Assembly: GCA_020634515.1 (NCBI GenBank)
Contig: JACKBL010000001.1
Coordinates: forward strand, 1,054,001 to 1,118,000
DNA: 64,000 nt
Direction: 5' to 3'
From: Ardenticatenales bacterium
GTDB taxonomy: Bacteria > Chloroflexota > Anaerolineae > Promineifilales > Promineifilaceae
The notes beneath the pieces were generated by a model, which saw only the letters and a program-made list of their open reading frames with translations, was not told where the DNA came from and did not search any database. The translations under genes and the position numbers were made by a program. Of the stretch, positions 8,922 through 19,400 are shown in pieces. How positions within the stretch are numbered: the stretch's first letter is position 1; every line of letters begins with the position of its first letter.

Positions 8922-8955
8922 AAATGCGTCGGGCGCACCGGCGCCCGACGCATTT
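8922..8955 (-). terminator. Intrinsic terminator after the binding-protein gene
   Basis: A perfect 15-bp stem (8922-8936 with 8941-8955), GC-rich in the middle, closes a 4-base loop ACCG. On the minus strand it is followed by a T-rich run. It lies 31 bases past the stop of the duplicated binding protein. It would give extra binding-protein mRNA relative to the membrane components. Confidence 0.85.
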
Positions 8956-8986
8956 CTATTAGAGGAACCACGCGCACTTGCGCCGA

Positions 8987-10633
8987 TTACTGAATATCGT
9001 CATACGTGAGCGTGAATTTGCCGGAGAAATACTGGTCCGCCAGCGCGTCCAGCGTGCCGTTGTCCCGCATCGCTTGCAGCGCCATATTCACCGGCTCCAC
9101 CAGGTCGGAGCCTTTGGGGAAGATGAAGCCAAGTTGGTCGCTGGAGAGGGATTCACCCACCAGTTTCAACTTGTCCGCATTCACGCCGACATAGCCCAGA
9201 CCCGCCGTCTCGTCCATGATCACGGCATCGATGTCGCCGGCAATGAGCGCCTGCACGGCGAAGGGGAACTGCTCAAACGCCTGCACGCGGTCCTCGCCCA
9301 CGAGCTTTACGGCGGTTTCGTAGTTGGTCGTGCCCGGTTGGGAGCCGACGGTGAGGCTGGTGTCCGCGGCCAGCTCCGCGGCAGAGCTAAAGCGGTCTTC
9401 GTCGATGCGCACCAGGATGCGTTGCTCAATGCTGATGTAGCCATCGGAGAAGTCTACGATCTCCTGGCGGTCGGGCGTGATGGTGATGCCGTCGGCGGCG
9501 GCGTCATACTGCCCGTTGGCGACGGCCTGGATCATGCCTTCCCACGCGGCTTCCACGTAGACGGGCGTGCAGTTCAGCAGATCGCAAATTGCGTTCCAGG
9601 CGTCATAGTCCCAGCCGCCCGGCTCGCCCGTGGCCAGGGAAATGTAATTGAAAGGCAGGTAGGCGTTTTCCACGGCAACGGTCACTTCCCGTCCTTCCAG
9701 GTCGGGCAGGTCCGCCGCGCCCGTGTCGCCTTCGGAGGCATAAACGCCTTCACCAACGTCATCATAGGTGAGCGTGAACTTGTCGGAGAAGTACTGGTCC
9801 GCCAGCGTCGCCAGCGTGCCATCCTCGCCCATGGCGGTCAGCGCCATATTCACCGGCTCCACCAGGTCGGAGCCTTTGGGGAAGATGAAGCCAAGCTGGT
9901 CGCTGGAGAGGGATTCACCCACCAGTTTCAACTTGTCCGCATTCACGCCGACGTAGCCCTGGCCCGCCGTCTCGTCCATGATCACGGCGTCGATGTCGCC
10001 GGCAATGAGCGCCTGCACGGCGAAGGGGAACTGCTCAAACGCCTGCACGCGGTCCTCGCCCACCAGCTTTACGGCGGTTTCGTAGTTGGTCGTGCCCGGT
10101 TGGGAGCCGACGGAGAGGCTGGCGTCCGCCGCCAGTTCCGCGGCAGAGCTAAAGCGCTCCTCGTCAATGCGCACCAGGATGCGTTGCTCGATGGCGATGT
10201 AGCCATCAGAGAAGTCCACGATCTCCTGACGGTCGGGGGTGATGGTGATGCCGTCGGCGGCGGCGTCATACTGCCCGTTGGCGACGGCCTGGATCATGCC
10301 TTCCCACGCCGCTTCCACGTAGACGGGCGTGCAGTTGAGTCGCTGGCAGATGTTGTTCCAGGCGTCATAGTCCCAGCCGCCCGGCTCGCCCGTGGATAGG
10401 GAAATGTAATTGAAGGGCAAATAGGCGTTTTCCACGGCGATGGTTACTTCCCGCCCGCCGAGGTCAGGCAGACCGGTTTCCATGCTCTCATCCGTGGCGT
10501 CGCTGTCATTGCCGGTGGCGGGCGCGCTGGTGGGCTGCGCCACTTCCTCGGTTCCTGATTGTTCGGCGGTGCACGCAGCCAGAACCAGCAGCCAGGTTAG
10601 CGTGGCAAGAATGAGCAAAAATCTTCTTTTCAT
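8987..10633 (-). CDS. Amino-acid ABC transporter binding lipoprotein with tandem duplicated domains
   Basis: 548 residues from the ATG at 10633, preceded by GAGGAG at a good distance. A lipoprotein signal ends in lipobox LAAC. Two near-identical family-3 solute-binding domains follow, each starting GGREVTIAVENAYLPFNY or GREVTVAVENAYLPFNYI, with a repeat period of 254 residues (762 bp). The differences are few (for example NNICQRLN against NAICDLLN). Each copy has the full pocket region PDRQEIVDFSDGY. Normal family members carry one domain of about 230 residues, so each protein should bind two ligands. The high nucleotide identity suggests a recent internal duplication. The protein feeds the permease and ATPase encoded downstream. 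Confidence 0.92.
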   Translation of the reverse strand: MKRRFLLILATLTWLLVLAACTAEQSGTEEVAQPTSAPATGNDSDATDESMETGLPDLGGREVTIAVENAYLPFNYISLSTGEPGGWDYDAWNNICQRLNCTPVYVEAAWEGMIQAVANGQYDAAADGITITPDRQEIVDFSDGYIAIEQRILVRIDEERFSSAAELAADASLSVGSQPGTTNYETAVKLVGEDRVQAFEQFPFAVQALIAGDIDAVIMDETAGQGYVGVNADKLKLVGESLSSDQLGFIFPKGSDLVEPVNMALTAMGEDGTLATLADQYFSDKFTLTYDDVGEGVYASEGDTGAADLPDLEGREVTVAVENAYLPFNYISLATGEPGGWDYDAWNAICDLLNCTPVYVEAAWEGMIQAVANGQYDAAADGITITPDRQEIVDFSDGYISIEQRILVRIDEDRFSSAAELAADTSLTVGSQPGTTNYETAVKLVGEDRVQAFEQFPFAVQALIAGDIDAVIMDETAGLGYVGVNADKLKLVGESLSSDQLGFIFPKGSDLVEPVNMALQAMRDNGTLDALADQYFSGKFTLTYDDIQ

Positions 10634-10689
10634 CTCTATCATCTCCTCGTCTAAAATTCAGAAAACGGCAAAACAATTGCCCGGCAATT

Positions 10690-10733
10690 CTCCCAAGATT
10701 GATTCATTCTTCAAGAATGAACCAACCTGAAAA
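10690..10733. repeat. AGATTGRTTCATTCT-type hairpin
   Basis: AAGATTGATTCATTCT and AGAATGAACCAACCT form an imperfect hairpin in the leader region upstream of the binding-protein gene. It belongs to the dispersed palindrome family also seen at 28551-28592 and 42880-42912. Confidence 0.6.
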
Positions 10734-10819
10734 GAGGCTGCCGGGGCAGCACAGGGGCCAATTATGGCATCGGGGCGGCTATTTGCCAAAAAGGGAGAAG
10801 AGAGTTGGCGGCTTCCGGG

Positions 10820-11542
10820 TTACCAGATATAGGGGAGGAGGCGGTAGCGAGTCTGTTGCGTGAAGGCGAGGTAGCCGGGGAGTTCGGCTTGCAGGGTTTT
10901 GTCTTCCAGGTAGGTGCGAATGATGAAAATGACAGCCATCCCCATTGCGGGGATGATGGCCCAGAGGGAGCCGAGCAAGAAGGGGGTGGCGAGTTGGGCG
11001 GTGATGGCTCCCAGGTAGCCGGGATGGCGCACCAGGCGGTAGGGGCCGCCGGTGGCCACGGTGTGACCGCGTTCCGTTTGGATACGCACGCCTTCGGCGA
11101 AGAAGGCGTTGGTCGTCATGGCCCACATGAACAGGGCGTAGCCGAGGATGTGAACGAGCAGGCCGATGAGGTGAATGGCCAGGGGCAGCGGCGTGGACCA
11201 GCCCCAACGTAGGTCCAGCCCGGCAATGATCCAGGGGGCCAGCATGAGGCTGCCGGCGAGCGTGGTAAGCCATTTATCCCAGGTTTTGACGCCGGCATCC
11301 CACATTCCTTTCTGCCGTTCCGCGAGCAGTTCAGGGTTGATGCGCAGCAGGAGCAGGGGGTGCGCCGCCAGGGTAGCGGCGAGGACGAGCAGCAGCGCCC
11401 ATCCCCAAACCCAGTCGAGGCGACCTGCCGGCAAAAATACCACGACGGCGTACCCTATCCAACCCACAGCCGCCTGGATAATCCATTTGCGCACCCGCTG
11501 CCGTACTTCAGGCGTCATGTTTGATCCGGAACTGCTTTGCAT
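10820..11542 (-). CDS. Isoprenylcysteine/phospholipid methyltransferase-like membrane protein
   Basis: 240 residues with five or six membrane helices. The C-terminal motif GPYRLVRHPGYLG (about 165-177) and the later E..L......Y..Y pattern (EDKTLQAELPGYLAF) define the ICMT/PEMT superfamily, which uses S-adenosylmethionine at the membrane. The acceptor substrate is unknown in bacteria of this type. The gene is transcribed alone, with 135 bases on its 5' side that hold nothing but a dispersed TTCGACAAGCTCAG repeat. Confidence 0.8.
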   Translation of the reverse strand: MQSSSGSNMTPEVRQRVRKWIIQAAVGWIGYAVVVFLPAGRLDWVWGWALLLVLAATLAAHPLLLLRINPELLAERQKGMWDAGVKTWDKWLTTLAGSLMLAPWIIAGLDLRWGWSTPLPLAIHLIGLLVHILGYALFMWAMTTNAFFAEGVRIQTERGHTVATGGPYRLVRHPGYLGAITAQLATPFLLGSLWAIIPAMGMAVIFIIRTYLEDKTLQAELPGYLAFTQQTRYRLLPYIW

Positions 11543-11617
11543 CTTATCCTGCCTGACCGATAACTACCGGCCCGTTGCCTCCTCAAGTCCGTTGCCTGCG
11601 CCGGTCAAAGACAATAT

Positions 11618-11640
11618 GGGCTTCGACAAGCTCAGCCCAC
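11618..11640. repeat. TTCGACAAGCTCAG dispersed repeat
   Basis: GGGCTTCGACAAGCTCAGCC lies between two minus-strand genes. Related strings are at 30540-30577 and, as several copies, at 51640-51706. This motif is widespread in environmental bacterial genomes as a short intergenic repeat. Confidence 0.55.
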
Positions 11641-11677
11641 GAGCGGGTTAGCCTTTGCCCTGACCATCATATGGCCC

Positions 11678-13432
11678 CTATGGGGTGTAGGTGACGGTGA
11701 GGGTGGGGGCGAAGGTGGCGGACTCACCGCCGTACAGTGAGAGAACGTCGCTGGCGAAATTGAGGGGGGTGGCGGCTTTGAGGCGGAACTGGGTGCGACC
11801 GTCCGGACTGATGGCGGAGAGCGCGGTGGGGGGGATTGCTACGTCCACAAACCCATTGTCCTGTGATGGTGGGTTGACAGTTGCCATGTTGCTGACGGTG
11901 GCCGCCGCGTAATAATCGCCAAACTCCAGGGCCGCGTCGCCAAACGCGCCCTGCCGCACGTCCACGGTGACGCTGTTCACGGTTCCCGTTTGCGCCTGGC
12001 GGTAGAATCGCAGCGTGGCCCCGGTGATTGTGGCCCCTGGGGGCAGGCTGCCGGTGTCAAACGAGAGAATGACGCGGAAGCTGTCGCTGTTGAACAAGCC
12101 TTTGTCGCCCAGTTTGTGGATAGTCTCGCTTTTGCCGTCGGTGAGGATGAGGCTGACGTAGCCGTCTTCGGTGGCGATGGAGGGGAAGATGGCGGTTCCT
12201 GGCGGCAGGTCGTTGATGATGTAGGATTGCTGGCGCAGGGGTTCGATATTGCCGGCATCATCCACACTGCGGAAATAGAGCGTCGTTGTCTCCATGATGG
12301 GGATGGGAGCCGTGTAGGGCAGTACGCTTCCCTGGCTGCCCACCTTGTAATACGTCGTTGCCGGCTCATTGGGGGTTAACGTCACCGTGAGGGGGCCGTT
12401 GTACGTGCCGCCGGGCGGGTCCGCCGTCGTGGTTGGCGGCGTGGTGTCCTCGCCGCCCGCGCCCATGAGGAAATCCAGCATGATGCTGCTGGCGTCTGGC
12501 CCTTGCGGATCGGTGAAAGAGCCGCCCGCCAGCCCGCCGGACCAGTTGTGCCCCATGCCGCTGACTTCGTATTTCTCCATCACTACCTGGCCCGTGCCGT
12601 CTTCGTACACCAACTGTGTGTAGCTGCGTCCGCCGGGAATTACGCCAGGGATGGTTTGTTCCGGCAGGTCGTCCACGTTGTTGTCATCCATCCCGTCGTC
12701 GGCCAGGTCGTTTGTTTGCGCCCACTGGGAGATGACCTGCTCCCCGTTGACGGCGTTGACGGTGAAGTCGGCGCTGCCATGGAAGACGATGACGGGAATG
12801 CGGGTGGCGTTCGCGCCCATGGCGTTGTAGGCGACGATCCCCTGATTATCCGGGTCGGGGCCGCCGCTGGTCATGGCCAGGAAGCCGCCGATCTGGCTGG
12901 TGGCGGCTTTGTATTCGAGGCCGGAGTGGACGCCAATGCCGGCAAAAACGTCAGGATACGTCGCGCCCATAATCACGGACATGGCCGCGCCCGCCGAGAA
13001 GCCCATCACGTAGACGTGGGTGTTGTCAATGCTGTACTGGCTCTTTACGGTGTCCACGATGCCGGCAATTTCCGCGGGTTCGCCACTGCCGCGTGCCTGG
13101 TGCTGCGGGGCGAACCAGTTCCAGCATTTGAGCGTGTTGTCGGCGCTGGCTTGCTGCGGATAGACGGCAATGAAGGTGCGCGCGTCGGCGTAGATGTTCA
13201 TTTTGGTGGCGTTGGCGAAGCTGTCCGCGTTTTGCGAGCAGCCATGCAGCATGACGACGAGGGGCACAGGAGTGCCCGGAACGTAGTTGTCGGGGATATA
13301 GACTTTGTAGATGCGTCCGTTGTAATTTTCGGTGAGGAAGGTGCCGGCAAATGCCGGCACAGCAGCCACCCATTGCAGCAACAGAACCAGAACCAGTGAC
13401 AGGACAACCAGGTAGCGTGCGCGACGATTCAT
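11678..13432 (-). CDS. Secreted PHB-depolymerase/feruloyl-esterase family protein
   Basis: 584 residues from the ATG at 13432, chosen because AAGGGAGA lies just upstream and a signal peptide (1-29, ending PAFAG) starts there. The alpha/beta-hydrolase domain (30-320) has the oxyanion strand VVMLHGCSQNADSF, the nucleophile elbow GFSAG (S146) and the catalytic His in GMGHNWSGG. It is followed by a chitobiase-C-like linker domain (about 330-410) and a beta-sandwich of the DNRLRE kind (about 420-584), probably for anchoring or binding polymer. Substrates of the family include polyhydroxybutyrate and feruloyl or acetyl esters. The start is 28 bases after the stop of the giant gene, so it may be co-transcribed with it. 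Confidence 0.85.
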   Translation of the reverse strand: MNRRARYLVVLSLVLVLLLQWVAAVPAFAGTFLTENYNGRIYKVYIPDNYVPGTPVPLVVMLHGCSQNADSFANATKMNIYADARTFIAVYPQQASADNTLKCWNWFAPQHQARGSGEPAEIAGIVDTVKSQYSIDNTHVYVMGFSAGAAMSVIMGATYPDVFAGIGVHSGLEYKAATSQIGGFLAMTSGGPDPDNQGIVAYNAMGANATRIPVIVFHGSADFTVNAVNGEQVISQWAQTNDLADDGMDDNNVDDLPEQTIPGVIPGGRSYTQLVYEDGTGQVVMEKYEVSGMGHNWSGGLAGGSFTDPQGPDASSIMLDFLMGAGGEDTTPPTTTADPPGGTYNGPLTVTLTPNEPATTYYKVGSQGSVLPYTAPIPIMETTTLYFRSVDDAGNIEPLRQQSYIINDLPPGTAIFPSIATEDGYVSLILTDGKSETIHKLGDKGLFNSDSFRVILSFDTGSLPPGATITGATLRFYRQAQTGTVNSVTVDVRQGAFGDAALEFGDYYAAATVSNMATVNPPSQDNGFVDVAIPPTALSAISPDGRTQFRLKAATPLNFASDVLSLYGGESATFAPTLTVTYTP

Positions 13433-13460
13433 GAAGTCTCCCTTGTATGGGTTGAGATTG

Positions 13461-16400
13461 TCATTTTGTACGTAGAAGCAATAGTAGTTCGCCGAAGTGC
13501 TGACCATGTTCTAATGGCAGTTCTTCACACATGGCTTGGACCATGTTTCTGATGAAAGGCACTGTCTCAGGCATCAAGCTTACAGTTTCCAGTAGTAGAC
13601 CTTTGATCTCTAGTATTGTTCCGCTCATTGTGTTTTGGCAATGGGCTATGTTTAGGCTGACTTCAACTAGACGCAGTGTTACGATATCTATGTTTAATCC
13701 ATTAGGGTTTGAATTCAAATTCATCTGACTTGCTAAACAGCTAAGAGCCTTGCTATATTGAATTTTCAAGTGTTCCTTCAGTTTTACACTTGCTAGATGT
13801 CTTAATTGCCAGGTAGCAAACAGCATAGTATCTAATCCACTTTCCAAGTCTTTATCAAAAAGACGCGCGAAATCAGTCTGAGCGAGAAGCTGTGTCAGTT
13901 CTTCACGAGAAGAGCTATAAGGTGGAAGATCCCCAACTGTCATCCGTAACGGAACCCAAGAAGATATATCGTTGGGATCTTCCGCAAGAGAGATGATAGC
14001 TTGATGTGCAATTAACTCATAATCTTCGTCGTCAAAAATATTTAGGATATTTTCTCCGAATAAATTGATAAATTTCTCATGATAACCTCCCCCTAAAAAG
14101 GCTCCTAGACTGTTCGTTGCATGCCTATTATCTGTCCAGAATGGCCGTGTTGGTAGGATGAAGTCGTCTATCTGCTGATAGCTCATTTGCATGAAATGTG
14201 CTTGCAGTACTGGGTCAATGACCATATTCCTGCTTTGTCCAATGCTATCAGCTACCCCCATAAGAACAAATACCGAAAAATCGAGCTTACGTGGATGAGC
14301 GACGTCAAGCCATTCAGAAATATTCGGGTCAAGTAGTTCAATCGGTATACGTCTATTAAATTGCTCAAAAGTCTCAGCGATCCATCCCGATGAAATACCG
14401 GAAACCATAAAAATGCTGAATAGTTGATGTGAATGTGCCCACACCATAGCCAAACGCATGTGCGGCTGCCACTCATTCGCTTCATTCCAATAGCCGAATC
14501 CTTGATAAACCCATCTAAGTAATCTTGAGAAAGCAATGAATTCACTAATTGACTTTTCGGTAAAAAGACTCTTTATGATCCACCGAGCCAAACGATATAA
14601 GGATTTCTTTCTTTCGGCGACTTGAACTAATATTTTGATCAAGTGGATTTTTGATACAGGGGATCCTGCAGATCTTAGTAAATTCCTGACCAAAGCAAAC
14701 AAATCGGGATCAGATAATGAACTGATCTCATCCAATACCGATTTGGGCAGAGCAATTGGAAAACCAACCAAACGATGGATCGTTGTTCCTAAACCTTCTT
14801 CGTTTAGTAGTGTCTTGCTCGCAACCAGGAATTCTTCCAGAAAGGCTTCTTCACCCATTGTCAATGGCAAACGATAATGGCTAATTAGTCTTTCTACACT
14901 TGGCGGAATCAGATCGGGAAACCTTATTTGTCCTTGCTTTCGTATCCCCTCGAATAGGTGTTTATAGTAAAGTTGTGTGCTGTTTTCTCGCCAATGCTCT
15001 GCTATCTCGATTCTTCGTAGTATGTTCTCAGTCGTTAGAATTGATGCAATTGCTTGTTGCATTTGAATATTTGAACAATCAAACCAACTTCTGCATTGAT
15101 ACAGCCGTTCTTCACACTCTATTGTTGATTCTAGAAGCAAAAGAAAGCGTTCGTCCAAGACTCTTGTTTTCTCGCCAGTGTTTGGATCAACAATTTTAAG
15201 AGCAAGCTCGTTTTCGATAGGTTCAAACGTGATTTCCATATTTCTCTGCACTGGATGGAGCGTGGCTTCTTGTCCATTGATAGCCCTATGTGCAGCGCTG
15301 AAAAATTCTCTTGGTTCAAAATCAAAATTATTGATTGAAACAACAGGAATGAACGTTAAGCCAAGGGCTGACATGAATTTGGTGTCATCGTATAATTCCT
15401 CTTCGATTGGTTTCGGTAAAAGATCGAAGTAATGTCGCAGGATCGAATGTATAGCGTTCAAATCAATTTCGCTTTGCCGAGCATCTTCTCTTACCCGATT
15501 AAAAGTATCCTTTAGCATCTCTATGATACTTGTTAACAATTGGGGGTTGGCAGACAATCTCCTCTGCAGGAGCCGATTATATAGCCATGAAAAATAAGTC
15601 TTCCGGGATGCGATTTCAGTATCTGAGAAGCCAATAGGCTTAGAAAAAGGGGCCACCAATAATGTGAAAAGTCCTAAGGCAGCGTGATGAATTTGAGCAT
15701 CTTCTTCAACGGGTAATGAGGCTGCGCGAAATAGAATAAGATAATCAAGATACAGATTGTTGATGACCCATTCGCAGAGAATCTCACGGCTTTGTTCGTC
15801 AATACTGCTGTCTTGCCAAATGTCCAATAAAGCCCAACTTACGGAACGCGCAAAATTTATGAAGAAAGCGATTTCTCCGTACTCATTGGAAGAATCAGGG
15901 GGCATTGGAGGCGTCTGTATTATTGTCTTTTGTAGAAGGCATGAAGCAGCATATTGTCGCAATACCCTCAACTGCAGCGTTTCGATAACGGTAGCCATAG
16001 TCGGGTGGATCTGTGCTTGGCGTAAGTGGTAGACAATTTCATCGCGTTGAATCGGTATAAAGATTACATTCCCGGATCGGAGCCTGTGCAGCAATTGATA
16101 ATATTGCGACTCAGTCATCTGATTGGCACTCACCAAGAATTTCAAAATATCATAAACATCTGCAATTGGAATTCCATCACGGTGACGGTGAGAATTTAGC
16201 CAGCGATCATCGGTCCAAATGACATCCCGGTCTTGTCGATCAAATCCTAAAAGAAAAGCAAGAACACCATCTAGTGGATGCTCCGAACGAATGGCGTCAA
16301 TCTGTTTTGTCTTGTCAGGTGAAATAGGAGTAATTCTATATAGTCGTCTCTCTAATCCTCTATTTAAGCGGGAAATCAGATTGTCAACCCAATCTGCCAA

Positions 16401-19400
16401 GGACGGCATGTATAGATAGCCCTCATAGTTGGCTTTAATCCTTTCATATATTTGATTGCTAATATGTACTCGAAAACGCTGACATAAGATGGTTAATAGA
16501 TCCGCTCCAGCAAGAGTTTCAGGGATAGCACCATCACAATATAAAATTGAACCTTCCGGTGGAATCGTTTTACTTGGCTCGACTTGTCCCTGAAAACCCA
16601 ACTTCTCCAATGTTTTATGGTAGTCTTCCTTAGACAAAGGCCCTTCTCGAAACAAGGATTCAGCAAGGGCGCGACAATTGACAACTAATTTGTCAATATC
16701 CTCAGGTACCGATGATGGGGAGAGGCCGCTTAAATCTTTCTTTGTGAGGGGAAGAAAGTCAACAAGAAATCCGTTAGTCTTTTTGGCAGTTTCGACAAGT
16801 ATTACCCACTCCCTACCCATTTCAGCTAGTAAGGGGGAATTATCGAACTCCGATGATAATTCCTCATCTAAGATAACAATTGCACCATTATCTACAAGTT
16901 CGACGATTTGTTTGTGTTCCTCGAATCGTGTTGGTTGATGAGGAGTAACTTGCTCGCGTAGTTGAATAAGGGCAGGTACCAATTCTGCTGAGATATGCAA
17001 AGGAGCAAAGGCTTGTTCAACCGCTGAAAGAATTCCCAAGTGCTCTGCAAGCAATACAGAAGTAATATCCAAATAAACGTTCAAATTAGAAACATGGGTA
17101 GGGAATCCCTCTGTAGGTATTCGCCCTCCATGCCGTGCCAACAGCAGAGGTTTCTTAGAAAGGTCTGATGCATTCTCGTTTTCTATTAAACGAGAGTGGT
17201 AAAGCATTGCAAGCCGTACATTGAATTCTTGGGACACAAAATGAATAGGAACCCTGCCAGCCCTATAAGCCTCCTCAACCTTTGTCCCATGCTCACGGCT
17301 TTTCCCAACTATTTCAAGCAACTCATGAGCTGGGCCAGAAAGAATACCACCACGTCCTTCTTGCCCTAACTGCTGAAGCTTAAGAGAGAGATGTTTTAGT
17401 TCTGTCTTTAAGCCGAGTTGGTTGCCTAAAAAAAATGCTTCCCCGACCAATTCATCTGGTAGTTCTTCTTTTGTGGCTTTGCGCCATAAAGAAAGAGCAA
17501 GCTCTCTGTCTTCCCAAATCAAAAGTCTAGACACCCACAAGAAAATCTCAGGGGGTAGATTTGGAAGACTTTCTAACTGATGCGCAGTAAGGACTAATCT
17601 TTTGAAATCCCCTTTCATCACACATAGATTGATAAGGGGGATAAAGTTTTCTAAAGCAGGTATTTCAGAAGCTAAATCCTCTGCGTCAAGAATTGCTTGA
17701 GACAAAATCCCCATTTCACGCTGGCACGATATGTGCATTCGTCGCAATTGGGGAGGGAGTTTTGATTTTGGAAAGAGATGGAGGTTGTCATTTAATAAGC
17801 GGAGGCATAGTTGAAAATCTCCCGTGTTAAATGCAGCAATGGCTGCCAGTCTGAGAACTTCAGCCGTCTCAAAATAGCCAAACAGGGTTCTTGAATTTTC
17901 TGCAATATATAACCAATCCTGTTGCGTTGCTCTGACTTCACACAGATGTAACAACACATTGGGATCGTGCGTTTCAGCATAGATTTCGTTTAGAAAGTCG
18001 TACAATGCTTGCCAATCATTTGTTTCTTGTGCAAAAGAATGTAGTACTAGCATTCGAGCGTGATATGCTTTAGGATTCTGCTCATAACTATTTATTTTCA
18101 GCAATGCCACTTCGGGAGAACCATTTGAAACTTGTGCTTGTGCAAAGGCATCAAGCCAGGTCTCAATTGCACCTTGTTCTTGAAATTCACTTTCTTTCTG
18201 TTCGAGTAATTCAATAGCTTCATCCAGCCTTTGGCCTGCGATATAACAGTCAATAAGAGTCAATATGTGGTAAATTGAAGCTACATTATTGACCACATAT
18301 TCTTCCAAGGCAGTCACGCTGGCATCCAAATCGAATTCATAGGTTCGCGCTAATGCCCATCTAATTGCAGGCGTAAAAGCAGGGTTTCTTTTCAATAAAG
18401 ATTGACAATGCTGGGCAGCTTCACTTTGTCTTTCGGGATGATTTGCAAGACAGGCCAGATACCAGACATGATGCCAGTTGACTTCTTCCTGTGTTCGCTC
18501 TTTTGACTTCATCAATTCTTGAAGACGGCTTGCTGCCTGACTGAGTTTTGACAAACTTTCGTCATCGCGTTTAATTAACGTCCAACTGATCGGCTCTGGT
18601 GAAATAACAATAGGATCGTCAAATGCTGCAAGTGATAATGCACTGTAAAAATCAATCAGCATTGCGGAGAATCTAACGCTCTCCCACAAAGGGTTAAGCT
18701 CAAGCGCTTTTTGAATTTCAAGTTGTGCCTGATTTATTTCTTTTGTTACAAGATACGAAAGTGCAAGGAGTCTGAAAGTTTCAGCAGATGAATTGGAAGA
18801 GACAAGAACTGGTTCTAAAATTTGCCGACACTGAACAGGTTTTTGTAACTCCAAGTAAAGAGTGGCCTTTAGGAGAAGACTGTCCAAATCGTCCCAACCC
18901 GTCAATATTCTGATAGCCTCATCTACGTTACCTTCCTTGAGCGCAATTAATGCACGTAATCTGGCTTCATTGCTAATGGAGGCTAAAGTATTGGCTTCAT
19001 CGGCAAACTCTTTTGCGACACGGACATTACCCAAATGTAATTCAAGGCTACCCTCGAAGCATAAATACTCTGCCTTTACCTCATTTGATAAGGCAGCCCA
19101 ATGATCACTGTCCTGTCTTAGTTTTTGTAGTGCATATAGTGTTTCTTGATTTCTCCCTTCACGCCAGGCATTCCTCAATGTAACAAGTTGGTGTTGAGCC
19201 TGTGCTGATAAATTTTCGCCGAGTTTGTTAATCCGGTTCGATAAGACAGAGAAAGTTGTTTGGGAATCTATTGGAGGAGCAATATTGAAAATGTTAATAT
19301 CGCGACCAGCAATATTATGGGCTTGTATATTGACGTTTCCACCTATAGAGGTAGGATGGGCTACGCTTGAAATGGGATTCGGGGGATATATTTGTTTGCG

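Noticed and set aside
8978..10399. 473-residue plus-strand frame opposite the duplicated binding protein
   Set aside because: Its own internal repeat simply reflects the duplicated gene on the other strand; composition is unlike a natural protein.
13343..13360. Adjacent double octamer as a special recombination site
   Set aside because: Doublets also occur at 43457/43467 and both encode ordinary Ala-Gly-containing segments; nothing beyond the general octamer enrichment is seen.
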